DNA from: CAUZIB01 sp963663925
Lineage (GTDB): Bacteria; Acidobacteriota; Vicinamibacteria; Vicinamibacterales; UBA8438
Reading direction: 5' to 3'
Length of the DNA stretch: 64,000 bases
Assembly: GCA_965237405.1 (NCBI GenBank)
Contig: OZ250139.1
Span: 3,410,001-3,474,000, forward strand
Shown here: one piece after another, positions 1 to 8,225 of the stretch
Position numbering within the stretch: the stretch's first letter is position 1
Layout of the letters: each line of letters begins with the position of its first letter
Notes under the pieces: model-generated
Databases searched by the model: none
Told to the model about the DNA's origin: nothing
The model's input: only the letters and a program-made list of their open reading frames with translations
Program-made: the position numbers and the translations under genes

Positions 1-494
1 AACTCGTGCCACCCATCCACGGCACCAGGAACCGTCCAGGTAAGCGGACCATTCCCCGGCATTCGGTTAAAACCCTGCCGAACCAATGTCTCACGACTGA
101 TCTCATACGGTGCACGGCCTGTCGCGTTCAACCCATAGAGTTGTTCGGTTGCGGCATCCCACACAATCGCGAACAAGTCCCCGCCAACACCATTCATGTG
201 GGGTTCGACCAGACCGAGCACGGCATTAACCGCCACGGCCGCGTCGATAGCGTTTCCGCCAGCTTTCAGGATATTGAGACCAACCTGGGCAGCGATGGGC
301 TGACTAGCCGCCACCATTCCGTGTGGTGCAATGACCTCTGAACGACTACCATGTGGACTCCGTGCTGGACGGCTGTACCCGTGACTAGACAAGCCTTCGT
401 TTTCCTGAGCAACCAGCGGCTCGCGAGGACCGCCCGTTGTTACTAGCACTGCCAGCACCACAGTAGTTTGTCTAACGTAGATCCATGGTTTCAT
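1..494 (-). CDS. ggt: Gamma-glutamyltransferase, N-terminal part (runs off the left edge)
   Basis: Reading leftward from the ATG at 494 gives about 164 codons with no stop before the window edge. The first ~30 residues form a signal peptide (hydrophobic stretch VVLAVLVTTGG, then LVAQEN), so the enzyme should be exported. The body matches the start of the N-terminal nucleophile-hydrolase GGT family: HGMVAASQPIAAQVGL, then LKAGGNAIDAAVAVNA, then GVGGDLFAIVW. The catalytic Thr of the small subunit lies outside the window. Family role: transfer or hydrolysis of the gamma-glutamyl group of glutathione-like thiols in the periplasm. The gene is incomplete only because of the window edge. Confidence 0.85.
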   Translation of the reverse strand, partial: MKPWIYVRQTTVVLAVLVTTGGPREPLVAQENEGLSSHGYSRPARSPHGSRSEVIAPHGMVAASQPIAAQVGLNILKAGGNAIDAAVAVNAVLGLVEPHMNGVGGDLFAIVWDAATEQLYGLNATGRAPYEISRETLVRQGFNRMPGNGPLTWTVPGAVDGWHE

Positions 495-713
495 TGAGTA
501 CCTCGATTCGCCGAGTCACCGCACCGCCGGACGTGTGGTCGGCAATCTATCACAAGGGTTCCCGGAGCAAGAACTCCCGGTGGGCCAGCACGTAGCCTGC
601 CGCGTCGACGCTGTGTGTTCGGACGCGGGATGCGTGCGCTGCCAGTACGATATGCGCGCGCTCGGCGAACTCATTGCGACCGGTGGTCCTTGCGAGTCGC
701 TCCAGCACCTCGA

Positions 714-782
714 CCGCGCGACCTCGGTGGCACCGCATCGACGCCCGAATTTGCTGAGGCTATCTGTAAGGAGCTCGAGTAA
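714..782 (+). pseudogene. Scrap resembling the C-terminus of isocitrate/isopropylmalate dehydrogenase
   Basis: In one forward frame the last ~23 codons before a TAA at 780-782 read RDLGGTASTPEFAEAICKEL, which is the typical ending of NAD(P)-type isocitrate dehydrogenases. The same frame further upstream does not resemble the enzyme, so only the tail can be recognised. A reverse-frame stretch at 550-755 (containing AVEVLERLARTTGR and AAGYVLAHREFLL) also looks protein-like, but it has a TAG just upstream and I cannot name it. The whole 495-844 interval looks like decayed coding DNA. Confidence 0.35.
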
Positions 783-788
783 AGGAAC

Positions 789-840
789 AGGTAGGAGGTA
801 GCAGCCGTACCTTCTATCTCCTATATCTCCTACTTCCTTC
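789..840. repeat. Purine/pyrimidine-rich intergenic repeat (TAGGAGGTAG-type)
   Basis: A stretch of GGTAGGAGGTAG followed by TACCTTCTATCTCC and CTCCTACTTCC forms an imperfect inverted repeat. Related sequence occurs at 28319-28360 and 29108-29150, in each case between genes. No reading frame was seen in it. It may be a dispersed short intergenic element. Confidence 0.4.
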
Positions 841-844
841 GCGA

Positions 845-1309
845 TCACTCTTCCGTAATATCGGCCTGGATGTCGAGCTCAATGCACCCGCGAACACTGT
901 TCGCGGCGGGACAGCTCGTCGGATGACGATCAACGGCACGCTGCGCCTTTTCTCTCATGCCGCGAGGAATCGTCAACGCGTAACGCACGCGGATGCGTGT
1001 AATCCTCAGTACCTTCTCAACGGCCTCGATGTCGCCTTCAACAGCGGCGCTGATCTTGTCGGGTGACGCCGGAATCTCGCGCACCTCCAGTGCGCGTGCT
1101 AGGGTGCCAAGCAGTCAAGCCCCGACGGCAGCCACCATATGGTCGAGTGTGGCTGGCACCTCTTCGTCGGGATCAACCCCATAGAAGGCTTTGATCCCAC
1201 CGTGCACGCCGAACCGGATCGGGGTGTCGAAGCCCTCCAAAAACGCTTGGCGAATCGGTCCCTTGACGCGCTCAATCCGAAGCCGACTGGTGTGAACGAC
1301 ATTTGACAC
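845..1309 (-). CDS. OsmC-family peroxidase, candidate selenoprotein (in-frame TGA at the catalytic Cys)
   Basis: The frame from ATG 1309 to the stop at 845 gives a 154-residue protein if the TGA at 1117-1115 is read as an amino acid; reading it as stop leaves 64 and 79 residue halves. Both halves are clearly OsmC: LDHMVAAVGA-[TGA]-LLGTLARALE in the first, and VEGDIEAVEKVLRITRIRVRY plus HPTSCPAANS in the second. In OsmC/Ohr proteins the position after VGA/LGA is the peroxidatic Cys, and the CP in the second motif holds the resolving Cys, which is kept. A hairpin placed as in bacterial SECIS elements follows the TGA. Expected role: thiol-dependent reduction of organic peroxides in the cytoplasm. 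The alternative is a nonsense mutation of a Cys codon (TGC or TGT to TGA). No sel genes are in the window. Confidence 0.7.
1078..1096 (-). promoter_or_regulatory. Candidate bacterial SECIS hairpin
   Basis: On the reverse strand a perfect 7-bp stem, CGCGCAC pairing with GTGCGCG, encloses the 5-nt loop TGGAG. The loop begins 26 nt after the TGA and has G as its second base. This fits the published bacterial SECIS rule as I recall it: apical loop 16-37 nt after UGA, with a G in the first two loop positions. The sequence also codes for protein, so a hairpin could arise by chance in GC-rich DNA. Confidence 0.55.
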
Positions 1310-1357
1310 AACTTATATCCTTTCCCAATGAAGAATTACTGATAGGCTCGCAATTGA

Positions 1358-1924
1358 ATGCTGCAATTTTCGACCATGTCACAGTCAAGCATAGCGTTAC
1401 CGGTCACTTGTGTCTTAGGACTGACGATAACGGCGGGATGGGCGGGTTGCTCGGTGGCGCCGCAGCAGATCGAACCTGCCCCGGCGGGTGTCGTAAACTA
1501 CACTCGGATCGATGCAACTGTCGCCTGCGCTGGGGCCACGCCCCCCACCGCCATGGCTGAACTGAAGGCTCGAGGATTTGTGTCAATCATCAATTTTAGG
1601 ACTGAAGGAGAACCCGGAGCAAACGTCAAAGAGGGGCGCGCGGCCGCGGAAGGTGTCGGACTGAAGTATTACCACCTGCCATTCCGACAGGCGACTCCGG
1701 AGGTGACAGAGACATTCCTCAAGGCAGTAGCCGACCCAGTAAACCAGCCAGTGTTCATTCACTGCGGCTCGGCGAATCGCGTGGGTGCGATGTGGCTCAT
1801 TAAGCGGGTCAAGGTCGACGGATGGTCCGTTGAAGCGGCTACGGATGAAGCCCAAGCGATCGGGCTTCGCTCGGCAGCACTTAAGGCGTTTGCGCTTGAG
1901 TATGTGAGAAACGGTGGCACATGA
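1358..1924 (+). CDS. Secreted DUF442/Blh-like phosphatase-fold lipoprotein
   Basis: 188 residues from ATG 1358; ATG 1376 is an equally plausible start. A hydrophobic signal ends in a lipobox (GWAGC), so the protein is probably a lipoprotein. The mature part has the phosphatase/rhodanese-like fold typical of DUF442 and cyanobacterial-type PTP relatives: FVSIINFR in the beta-core, then the loop HCGSANRVGAMW. The signature is Cys-x4-Arg, as in DUF442, and not the classical Cys-x5-Arg of tyrosine phosphatases. The substrate is unknown. The gene overlaps the start of the next gene by 11 nt, so the two are probably co-translated. Confidence 0.7.
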   Translation: MLQFSTMSQSSIALPVTCVLGLTITAGWAGCSVAPQQIEPAPAGVVNYTRIDATVACAGATPPTAMAELKARGFVSIINFRTEGEPGANVKEGRAAAEGVGLKYYHLPFRQATPEVTETFLKAVADPVNQPVFIHCGSANRVGAMWLIKRVKVDGWSVEAATDEAQAIGLRSAALKAFALEYVRNGGT

Positions 1925-3377
1925 TCCGGCCTTCGGACGCCAGACCGGTGACATGGCGCCGGAAGAATTCCGACGCCATGCCATCGAGCTCGTTGACTGG
2001 ATCGCCGCATACCTGAGCACCAACGATCACCCGGTCCTTGCTCACGTCAAACCTGGCGATATCCGTCGCGCACTCCCCACGAGCCCACCCGAGCTGGGGT
2101 GTGCGTTCGATGAGATCTTCTCGGACTTTGAAACGACCCTGCTGCCGGGTATCACCCACTGGAATCATCCCGGCTTCTTCGGATATTTTGCCATCACCGG
2201 CAGCGCTCCTGGGGTACTGGCGGAGTTTCTCACCGCCGCGCTTAATGTCCAGGCCATGCTGTGGCGGACCTCTCCAGCCGCAACCGAGCTGGAAGAAGTC
2301 GCACTGAACTGGCTGCGACAGCTCCTCGGGCTACCCGAACGATTCGAAGGTGTCATCTACGACACAGCCTCCATCTCAAGCCTGCATGCGCTCGCGGCAG
2401 CTCGTCAGGTCGCGGTCCCCGACGTTCGCAACCGGGGGCTAGCCGGCCGGCCTGATGTGGGGCCGTTACGGGTGTACGTGTCCCGCCAGGCCCATTCGTC
2501 GATCGATAAGGCCGCGATCGCGCTGGGTCTCGGTCGTGACGCCATTAATCGGATCGAAACGGACGACCAATTTCGCCTTCGGCCTCGATCGCTTCGAAAT
2601 GCCATCGCCCACGACCGACGCGCTGGACACCAGCCGATAGCAGTGGTCGCGACCGTCGGTACAACATCGACCACAAGCATCGACCCTGTCTCGGAGATCG
2701 CGGACATCTGTGCGAGCGAAGACCTATGGTTGCACGTTGATGCGGCCTACGCCGGGGCGGCGGCGATGGTCCCGGAGACAGCGTACGTCCTGAACGGTTG
2801 CGACCGGGCCGACTCACTCGTCGTCAACCCGCACAAGTGGCTGTTCACACCGTTCGACCTGAGCGCGTTCTACTGCGCCCGCATGAGCGTCGTTCGCGAC
2901 ACCTTCTCACTCACACCGGAGTACCTGACCACCCCCGAAGACGCTGGGGTCACCAACCTCATGGATACCGGGATACAGCTTGGGCGACGGTTTCGTGCGC
3001 TTAAGCTCTGGGCCGTCCTACGTTACTACGGAGCAGCTGGCATCAGGTCGCGCCTGGCCGAGCACCTACGACTAGCTCGTCGCTTCGCGAGCTGGGTTGA
3101 TGCCAGTGAAGACTTCGAGCGTTTGGCGCCGGTGCCCTTGAGCGTCGTCTGCTTTCGCGGACGAACACACCCGAAGGCGTCGGCCGCCGACATAGAGGAT
3201 TTCAATAGCCGGATTCTCGATGACGTCAATTCGTCTGGCGACGTGTTTCTCTCGCACACTAGACTCGGTGACGTCTATGCATTGCGACTGGCAATCGGGC
3301 ACATTCGGACAACCGAGACTCACGTCAAGCGAGCATGGGACCTGCTCCAACGCGCCGGCACGCGCCATCGTCCCTGA
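1914..3377 (+). CDS. PLP-dependent group II amino-acid decarboxylase (aromatic-L-amino-acid type)
   Basis: 487 residues from GTG 1914, overlapping the preceding gene; ATG 1953 is an alternative start. The N-terminal HWNHPGFFGYF and the downstream HVDAAYAGAA and NPHKWLF motifs are those of the aromatic-L-amino-acid decarboxylase/tyrosine decarboxylase family. Lys308 in NPHKW should form the Schiff base with pyridoxal phosphate. The length is normal for the family. The likely reaction is decarboxylation of tryptophan, tyrosine or a related amino acid to the amine; the exact substrate cannot be read from sequence. It converges on trkH with a 3-bp gap. Confidence 0.85.
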   Translation: MAHDPAFGRQTGDMAPEEFRRHAIELVDWIAAYLSTNDHPVLAHVKPGDIRRALPTSPPELGCAFDEIFSDFETTLLPGITHWNHPGFFGYFAITGSAPGVLAEFLTAALNVQAMLWRTSPAATELEEVALNWLRQLLGLPERFEGVIYDTASISSLHALAAARQVAVPDVRNRGLAGRPDVGPLRVYVSRQAHSSIDKAAIALGLGRDAINRIETDDQFRLRPRSLRNAIAHDRRAGHQPIAVVATVGTTSTTSIDPVSEIADICASEDLWLHVDAAYAGAAAMVPETAYVLNGCDRADSLVVNPHKWLFTPFDLSAFYCARMSVVRDTFSLTPEYLTTPEDAGVTNLMDTGIQLGRRFRALKLWAVLRYYGAAGIRSRLAEHLRLARRFASWVDASEDFERLAPVPLSVVCFRGRTHPKASAADIEDFNSRILDDVNSSGDVFLSHTRLGDVYALRLAIGHIRTTETHVKRAWDLLQRAGTRHRP

Positions 3378-3380
3378 ACG

Positions 3381-4844
3381 CTATCGCGTGATCCCCCGCC
3401 AGTGCGACGAGCGCCACACCTCGAAGCGAAGGAGCGCCAAGACTGTCAGCACTTCTAGTCGCCCGATCCACATCGCGAGCGTTAGAACGACTTTGCTGAC
3501 CGGGTGGAGGTGCGCGTAGTTCGCCATCGGACCGACCGCCCCCAGTCCAGGTCCGATGTTGCCAAGGGTCGCGATCGCGGCGGTCAGCCCAGTCACGATG
3601 TCCGCCCCAAAGCCGATGACAACCGTCGCGCAGAGCGCAAACATGAGGATGTAGAAGAGAAAGAAGACCAGCACGTTGCGCATGATCTCTTCAGGAACCA
3701 CCTTGCCACGAAGTTTGACCGGAAGGACAGCACGTGGATGGAGTATCCGTCGCAGTTCCGTGAGCGTAGAGCGACCAACGAGCACATGCCGCAACACCTT
3801 CGGCCCACCCGCCGCCGAGCCTGCACAGCCCCCAATGAACATCAGGGCCAACAGAACCACCTTGGCCTGATCGCTCCAGCCTGCGGAATCGACGCTCGCG
3901 TATCCCGTCGTGGTCAATATCGATAGCGTCTGAAAGGTTGCGGCGCGAACGGATGAGGCCCCCGGATTCGTGCTCCAGAGCAGCAGGGTAAGACAACTGA
4001 CGGCCAGCACGATGATAGTGACGTAAGCCCGGAACTCATCGTCACCAAAGAGCCTCCGCGGCCGTCCGATGAGCACTCGATACTGCAAGGCGAAATTGGC
4101 GCCAGCCAAGAACATAAACACACAGATAATCCATTCTACGGCCGCGCTCTGATACCCCATGATCGACTGTGCGTTGGGCGAAAAGCCGCCGGCTGCGAGC
4201 GTCGTCATGGCATGAGAAACCGCGTCGTAAGTCGGCATTCCGGCGACGGCCAGCAAGATCGCGGCCATCAGTGTCAACCCAACGTAAAACAGCCAAAGAT
4301 ACGCCGCAGTCTCTCGAATGTGTGGCTTCAGCTTCTCCTCGGCCGGACCAGCCGATTCAGAAAAGAACAGACTGCTGACACCACCAACGGCGACGCGTGG
4401 GAGGACAACGATAAACAGCGTGATCACTCCCAAGCCACCCTGCCACTGGCTCAGCGTGCGCCAAAACATGACCCCCCGTCCGAAGCTATCAAAGTCGATG
4501 AATACAGTCGCACCGGTCGTAGTGAACCCGGACATCGATTCGAAGAACGCATCGACCAACCCCAATCCAACCCATACGTATGGAATCGCGCCGAGGATGG
4601 CCACGAGCAGCCACGTGCCCGACGTCACCGCAAACGCTTCGATGTGACGCAGATCCTCCGCTGACGCCCGCGACGCGTGCACCATAACCTGCCCAATGAC
4701 CGACGCCAGGAGCCCGCCCAGCAGGAAACCACCAATGTCGTCTCGCTCACCGTAGTAAATTGCGACGACAACGGGTACGAGAAACATCGCTCCGAACAAT
4801 CGGAGGATGCGACCGGAGACCTGGATCACGATGGACAGACGCAT
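3381..4844 (-). CDS. trkH: Trk-type potassium uptake channel subunit TrkH
   Basis: 487 residues and strongly hydrophobic, with the four pore-loop repeats of the SKT superfamily visible as SGFTTTGATV, TLAAGGFSP, LTTTGYASV and TLGNIGPGLG. The Gly in each filter loop is present. TrkH forms the K+-translocating membrane subunit and is gated by the TrkA ring. It lies 10 nt downstream of trkA on the same strand and is therefore the second gene of a trkA-trkH operon. Confidence 0.93.
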   Translation of the reverse strand: MRLSIVIQVSGRILRLFGAMFLVPVVVAIYYGERDDIGGFLLGGLLASVIGQVMVHASRASAEDLRHIEAFAVTSGTWLLVAILGAIPYVWVGLGLVDAFFESMSGFTTTGATVFIDFDSFGRGVMFWRTLSQWQGGLGVITLFIVVLPRVAVGGVSSLFFSESAGPAEEKLKPHIRETAAYLWLFYVGLTLMAAILLAVAGMPTYDAVSHAMTTLAAGGFSPNAQSIMGYQSAAVEWIICVFMFLAGANFALQYRVLIGRPRRLFGDDEFRAYVTIIVLAVSCLTLLLWSTNPGASSVRAATFQTLSILTTTGYASVDSAGWSDQAKVVLLALMFIGGCAGSAAGGPKVLRHVLVGRSTLTELRRILHPRAVLPVKLRGKVVPEEIMRNVLVFFLFYILMFALCATVVIGFGADIVTGLTAAIATLGNIGPGLGAVGPMANYAHLHPVSKVVLTLAMWIGRLEVLTVLALLRFEVWRSSHWRGITR

Positions 4845-4854
4845 AATGGGCGAG

Positions 4855-6201
4855 TCACCGGACCACGGCGAACATGTCCTGCACCTCGCGCACCGCCGAA
4901 TCCATGCAACAGACGAGCAAACGATCTCCGCCGCGAACTAGGTCCTCTCCTCTGGGAACTATCGCCTCGTGACCCCGGAGAATCGTGCCTACAATCGAGT
5001 CACGTGGTAGGGCAAGCATCTTGAGCGAGGTTTCCTGGTGATTGCCTGGTACGACAAGCTCGACAACCCTAGCCTTACCCCCTTCGAGCACCGCGAGTAA
5101 ACTCGCACGGCCACCGTCAATGCGATGAACGACCGACGTGACCGCCGCGCCCTGGGCCGACAACGCGACGTCTATGCCAACGCGCTCGAAGAGCGCGCGA
5201 TTAGAGGGCGTGCTGACCCGCGTCACGACCTTGCGTACGCCAAGCTGGCGGCCCAGCAGGGACGCCAGGAGATTCCGTTCATCGTTATCGATGACCGATA
5301 CCATGACGTCGCTTCGGCCGATCTCCTCCGACTCGAGTAACTCGAGATCGGTACCGTCCCCTTGCAGGATCAGCGCGTCCTTGAGCGTGGCCGCGAGCAG
5401 CTCGCCGCGAGCGCGGTCTTGCTCGATCACTCGAAGCTCGATTCCAGGAGCCGCATCGAGCTGCTGGGCCAACCGGTAGCCCACATCGCCACCGCCGATA
5501 ATCGTCACGAGTTGATTGGCTCCCCGATCGGCATGCGGAAAAACCTCGTTCCGCATCTGAGTCATCGCCTGCGACGTACCCATTAGCACCACCTTGTCAC
5601 CAGCCGCCAACGCGGTCTCACCGCGTGGAATCGACACGGAATCTTCATGCTTCGCCGCAACGATCACGACGCCGTTCGGCATGTGGAAGGATGACAGGGG
5701 GCGACGAACCAACCGGGATGCATCATCGAGACGAAACTCCAGCAACTGGATCTGGCCACCGGCAAACACCCCCGCGTCGACGGCCCCAGGGGCCATGATG
5801 ATCCGTTCGATGGCCTCGGCAAGCTGAGCCTCTGGCCACACCACCTGCCCAATACCGAAATGCTGGCGAAGGCTATCGACCCCGCCTGGTGGCGTAACGA
5901 AGTCCTGCTTGCTAACAAAACAGATTGTCTCGCCCGATCCGAGCTGACTGCCGATCGAGCAGGCAACGATGTTGACCTCGTCGAGCCGCGTGGCGGCAAT
6001 CAAGACGTCGCAGTGGTCGGTACCGGCCTCTCTGAGGACATCGGCACTGGTTCCACTGCCCGAAACGAACTCGAGATCAAGATCAGCTAGACGCTCGCCC
6101 CTGGCGGGATTGACATCGATGACGCAGAGTTCGTGATCGTTCGCCAGCGTCTTGGCCAGCGAGTAGCCCACCTCGCCAGCGCCAATGATGATGATGCGCA
6201 T
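4855..6201 (-). CDS. trkA: Trk potassium uptake regulatory subunit TrkA
   Basis: 448 residues in two TrkA-N/TrkA-C (RCK) halves. The first Rossmann motif is GAGEVGY at residues 7-13, with the acidic Asp of LCVID for NAD(H) binding. The second half starts near residue 235 with IIGGGDVGYRLAQQL. This duplicated architecture is that of Gram-negative TrkA, not the single-domain KtrA. It is a cytoplasmic protein that binds nucleotides and gates TrkH, encoded immediately downstream. The region upstream of its start separates it from the divergent madL. Confidence 0.93.
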   Translation of the reverse strand: MRIIIIGAGEVGYSLAKTLANDHELCVIDVNPARGERLADLDLEFVSGSGTSADVLREAGTDHCDVLIAATRLDEVNIVACSIGSQLGSGETICFVSKQDFVTPPGGVDSLRQHFGIGQVVWPEAQLAEAIERIIMAPGAVDAGVFAGGQIQLLEFRLDDASRLVRRPLSSFHMPNGVVIVAAKHEDSVSIPRGETALAAGDKVVLMGTSQAMTQMRNEVFPHADRGANQLVTIIGGGDVGYRLAQQLDAAPGIELRVIEQDRARGELLAATLKDALILQGDGTDLELLESEEIGRSDVMVSVIDNDERNLLASLLGRQLGVRKVVTRVSTPSNRALFERVGIDVALSAQGAAVTSVVHRIDGGRASLLAVLEGGKARVVELVVPGNHQETSLKMLALPRDSIVGTILRGHEAIVPRGEDLVRGGDRLLVCCMDSAVREVQDMFAVVR

Positions 6202-6418
6202 CGCGTATCTGAGTTCAACCCTCCGAATCCGTTATTTTGGCACTCAGTCGTCACATCGGGCAATGCAGAAATCCTACCACTCTCGCACGTGATCGTTGTC
6301 GGTCCGGGCCGGATCGGATAACGTCTTCGCGCCGAACTAAAATTTCCGGCCCTGCCAGCCATCGTCAGACGGACGAGCGAGGCCCAGGTTGTTTCGAGCG
6401 AAGGTAAGGAGACTAGAT
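6202..6418. promoter_or_regulatory. Divergent intergenic region between trkA and madL
   Basis: 217 bp between two divergent genes should hold promoters for both. I see no coding frame and no convincing palindrome. A Shine-Dalgarno sequence AAGGAG at 6406-6411 sits 7 nt before the GTG at 6419 and fixes the madL start. Confidence 0.5.
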
Positions 6419-6790
6419 GTGGTGATCTACGGTGTCGCGTTGTTGTCGTTCTGCATGCTAACGGGTGTGTTCGTTGGTGACCTACTAGGCGAGCTAATGG
6501 GTGTTCAGGCCAACGTCGGCGGGGTGGGCATTGCCATGCTTCTGCTACTCGTGCTGTCGAATCTCGACTCGCGGGAGTTCACGCTCAGCCCGATTACGGA
6601 AAAGGGCCTTGGCTTCTGGAGTGCCATGTACATCCCGATCGTCGTGGCGATGGCCGCACGACAGAACGTACTTGCGGCACTGTCCGGTGGGTGGATGGCG
6701 ATCATCGCCGGGGTTGCCGCTGTGGCGGCAAGTTTCGCACTGATCCCGGTCCTAGCGCACTTTGGTCAAGGTGGACCCGATGATTCTTGA
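6419..6790 (+). CDS. madL: Malonate transporter subunit MadL
   Basis: 123 residues from GTG 6419, chosen because of the AAGGAG 7 nt upstream and because MadL proteins begin with a VIYGVA-like sequence. Four membrane segments are visible, with the family motifs IYGVALLSF, VFVGDLLGE, and GVGIAMLLL. MadL is the small subunit of the Na+-dependent malonate carrier MadLM. It overlaps madM by 11 nt. No malonate decarboxylase genes are found nearby, so the carrier may feed another malonate user encoded elsewhere. Confidence 0.85.
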   Translation: MVIYGVALLSFCMLTGVFVGDLLGELMGVQANVGGVGIAMLLLLVLSNLDSREFTLSPITEKGLGFWSAMYIPIVVAMAARQNVLAALSGGWMAIIAGVAAVAASFALIPVLAHFGQGGPDDS

Positions 6791-7544
6791 TTCGCTGGAA
6801 CGGGTATTGTCGACGAACGCGCTGATTACGGCATTCGTCTTCGTCGGTGCCCTAGTGTGGCTGTCGTACCTGATATCAACGAAATTGACACGCGGCCACG
6901 TCCACGGTTCTGCAATCGCGATCGCTTTTGGTCTCGTTCTGGCGTGGTGTGGCGGTCTCGCAACCGGTGGAAACAGGGGACTGGCCGATATTTCGCTATT
7001 CGCGGGCGTCGGGACCATGGGTGGTGCGATGTTTCGTGACTTCGCGATCGTCGCCACGGCGTTCGGAGCCGACCTAAAAACCCTCAAACGGGCGGGGTTC
7101 GTCGGTGCAATCTCGATCGTCGTCGGCGTTGTGCTGTCGTTCTTGGTCGGTGGAATCATCGCCGTCGTGTTCGGCTACACGGACCCTATAGCGATCACGA
7201 CCATCGCCGCCGGAGCGGCGACGTACATCGTTGGCCCGGTGACAGGCACCGCCCTCGGAGCAAGCAGCGACATCATCGCACTGAGCGTAGCCGCAGGACT
7301 CACGAAATCGGTTCTGGTCATGATCGGGACACCGTTTGTGGCTTCGCGAATCGGGCTGGACAATCCGCATTCGGCGTTGATCTACGGAGGGCTCATGGGT
7401 ACGACGAGCGGTGTGGCGGGTGGACTTGCTGCAACGGATCCGAAGCTAGTGCCATACGGAGCGATGACCGCGACATTCTACACGGGAGTCGGTTGCCTAC
7501 TCGCGCCATCCGTGCTATTCCTCTGTGTTCGGGCACTCTTCTGA
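6780..7544 (+). CDS. madM: Malonate transporter subunit MadM
   Basis: 254 residues from ATG 6780, with a GGTGG ribosome site just upstream. Multi-spanning membrane protein with the MadM motifs LITAFVFVGALVWLSY, HGSAIAIAFGL, and GTMGGAMFRDFAI, plus Gly-rich membrane helices throughout. It is the larger subunit of the malonate:Na+ symporter in the inner membrane and is translationally coupled to madL. It converges on modC with a 12-bp gap. Confidence 0.87.
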   Translation: MILDSLERVLSTNALITAFVFVGALVWLSYLISTKLTRGHVHGSAIAIAFGLVLAWCGGLATGGNRGLADISLFAGVGTMGGAMFRDFAIVATAFGADLKTLKRAGFVGAISIVVGVVLSFLVGGIIAVVFGYTDPIAITTIAAGAATYIVGPVTGTALGASSDIIALSVAAGLTKSVLVMIGTPFVASRIGLDNPHSALIYGGLMGTTSGVAGGLAATDPKLVPYGAMTATFYTGVGCLLAPSVLFLCVRALF

Positions 7545-7556
7545 CAACGTCTGGAC

Positions 7557-8207
7557 TTACTCGACCTGGGTTGCCATAACACGCCCACTGTCGAGCTCGA
7601 TCACTCGATCGGCAATCCGCCGTACTTCGTCCGCCGCGTGCGACACATAGACCATCGGCACCAGGAGCTCATCGCGGACCTGCTGGATGTACAACAGAAT
7701 CCGTTCGCGGCGCTTGATGTCGACTGCCGCCAGGGGCTCATCGAGCAGGAGTACATCTGGACTGGACATGAGCGCCCGAGCAATGGCAACGCGCTGCCGT
7801 TCGCCACCCGATAGTTCGTTAACCCGACGACCAGCCAAGGGCTCGATCTCAAGCAGCTTGATGACGCTCTCCAGCGGCGCCGGCGACCCACGGGCCGTTC
7901 CGTACATTACGTTGCCAAGTACACTCATATGAGGAAACAAGGAAACATCTTGCGGCACATAGCCGACGCGCCTCGATCTCGGGGGAAGATCCGTGCCCAG
8001 GCTTCGGTCGAACAGTACCCGATTAGCGATCTCAATCCTGCCATCTTCTGGGTGTCGTAGCCCAGCTATTGCGTCAAGAATCGTCGTCTTCCCGGAACCC
8101 GATGGGCCGCACAGCGAGACGGAACTGGCCTCGAACCGCTCGTGAATCTGAAGCGTGAACTCGCCCTGCTGGAGAACAAAATCGAGGACGAAGGGTACGG
8201 TGAACAT
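7557..8207 (-). CDS. modC: Molybdate ABC transporter ATP-binding protein, short form without TOBE domain
   Basis: 216 residues. Walker A is GPSGSGKTT, the Q-loop follows at VPQDVSLFPHMSV, the ABC signature is LSGGERQRVAIARAL, Walker B is DVLLLDEPLAAVD, and the switch His is in YVSHAADEV. ModC and related proteins are usually ~350 residues with a C-terminal molybdate-binding TOBE domain; this one ends right after the ATPase core. It is the last gene of the modABC operon, 18 nt after modB. The missing TOBE function is present in the divergent regulator at 9729. Confidence 0.85.
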   Translation of the reverse strand: MFTVPFVLDFVLQQGEFTLQIHERFEASSVSLCGPSGSGKTTILDAIAGLRHPEDGRIEIANRVLFDRSLGTDLPPRSRRVGYVPQDVSLFPHMSVLGNVMYGTARGSPAPLESVIKLLEIEPLAGRRVNELSGGERQRVAIARALMSSPDVLLLDEPLAAVDIKRRERILLYIQQVRDELLVPMVYVSHAADEVRRIADRVIELDSGRVMATQVE

Positions 8208-8225
8208 GAAAGACCTGGCGCGACG

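Noticed and set aside
550..755. Reverse-strand frame that might be the end of a thioredoxin-domain (YyaL/DUF255) protein
   Set aside because: Similarity is vague, a TAG precedes it and no other part of such a protein is found. Left as part of a decayed region.
1741..1800. Cys-x4-Arg active site of the lipoprotein phosphatase as a new catalytic variant
   Set aside because: DUF442/Blh-type proteins already show a Cys-x4-Arg loop, so it is expected for this relative.
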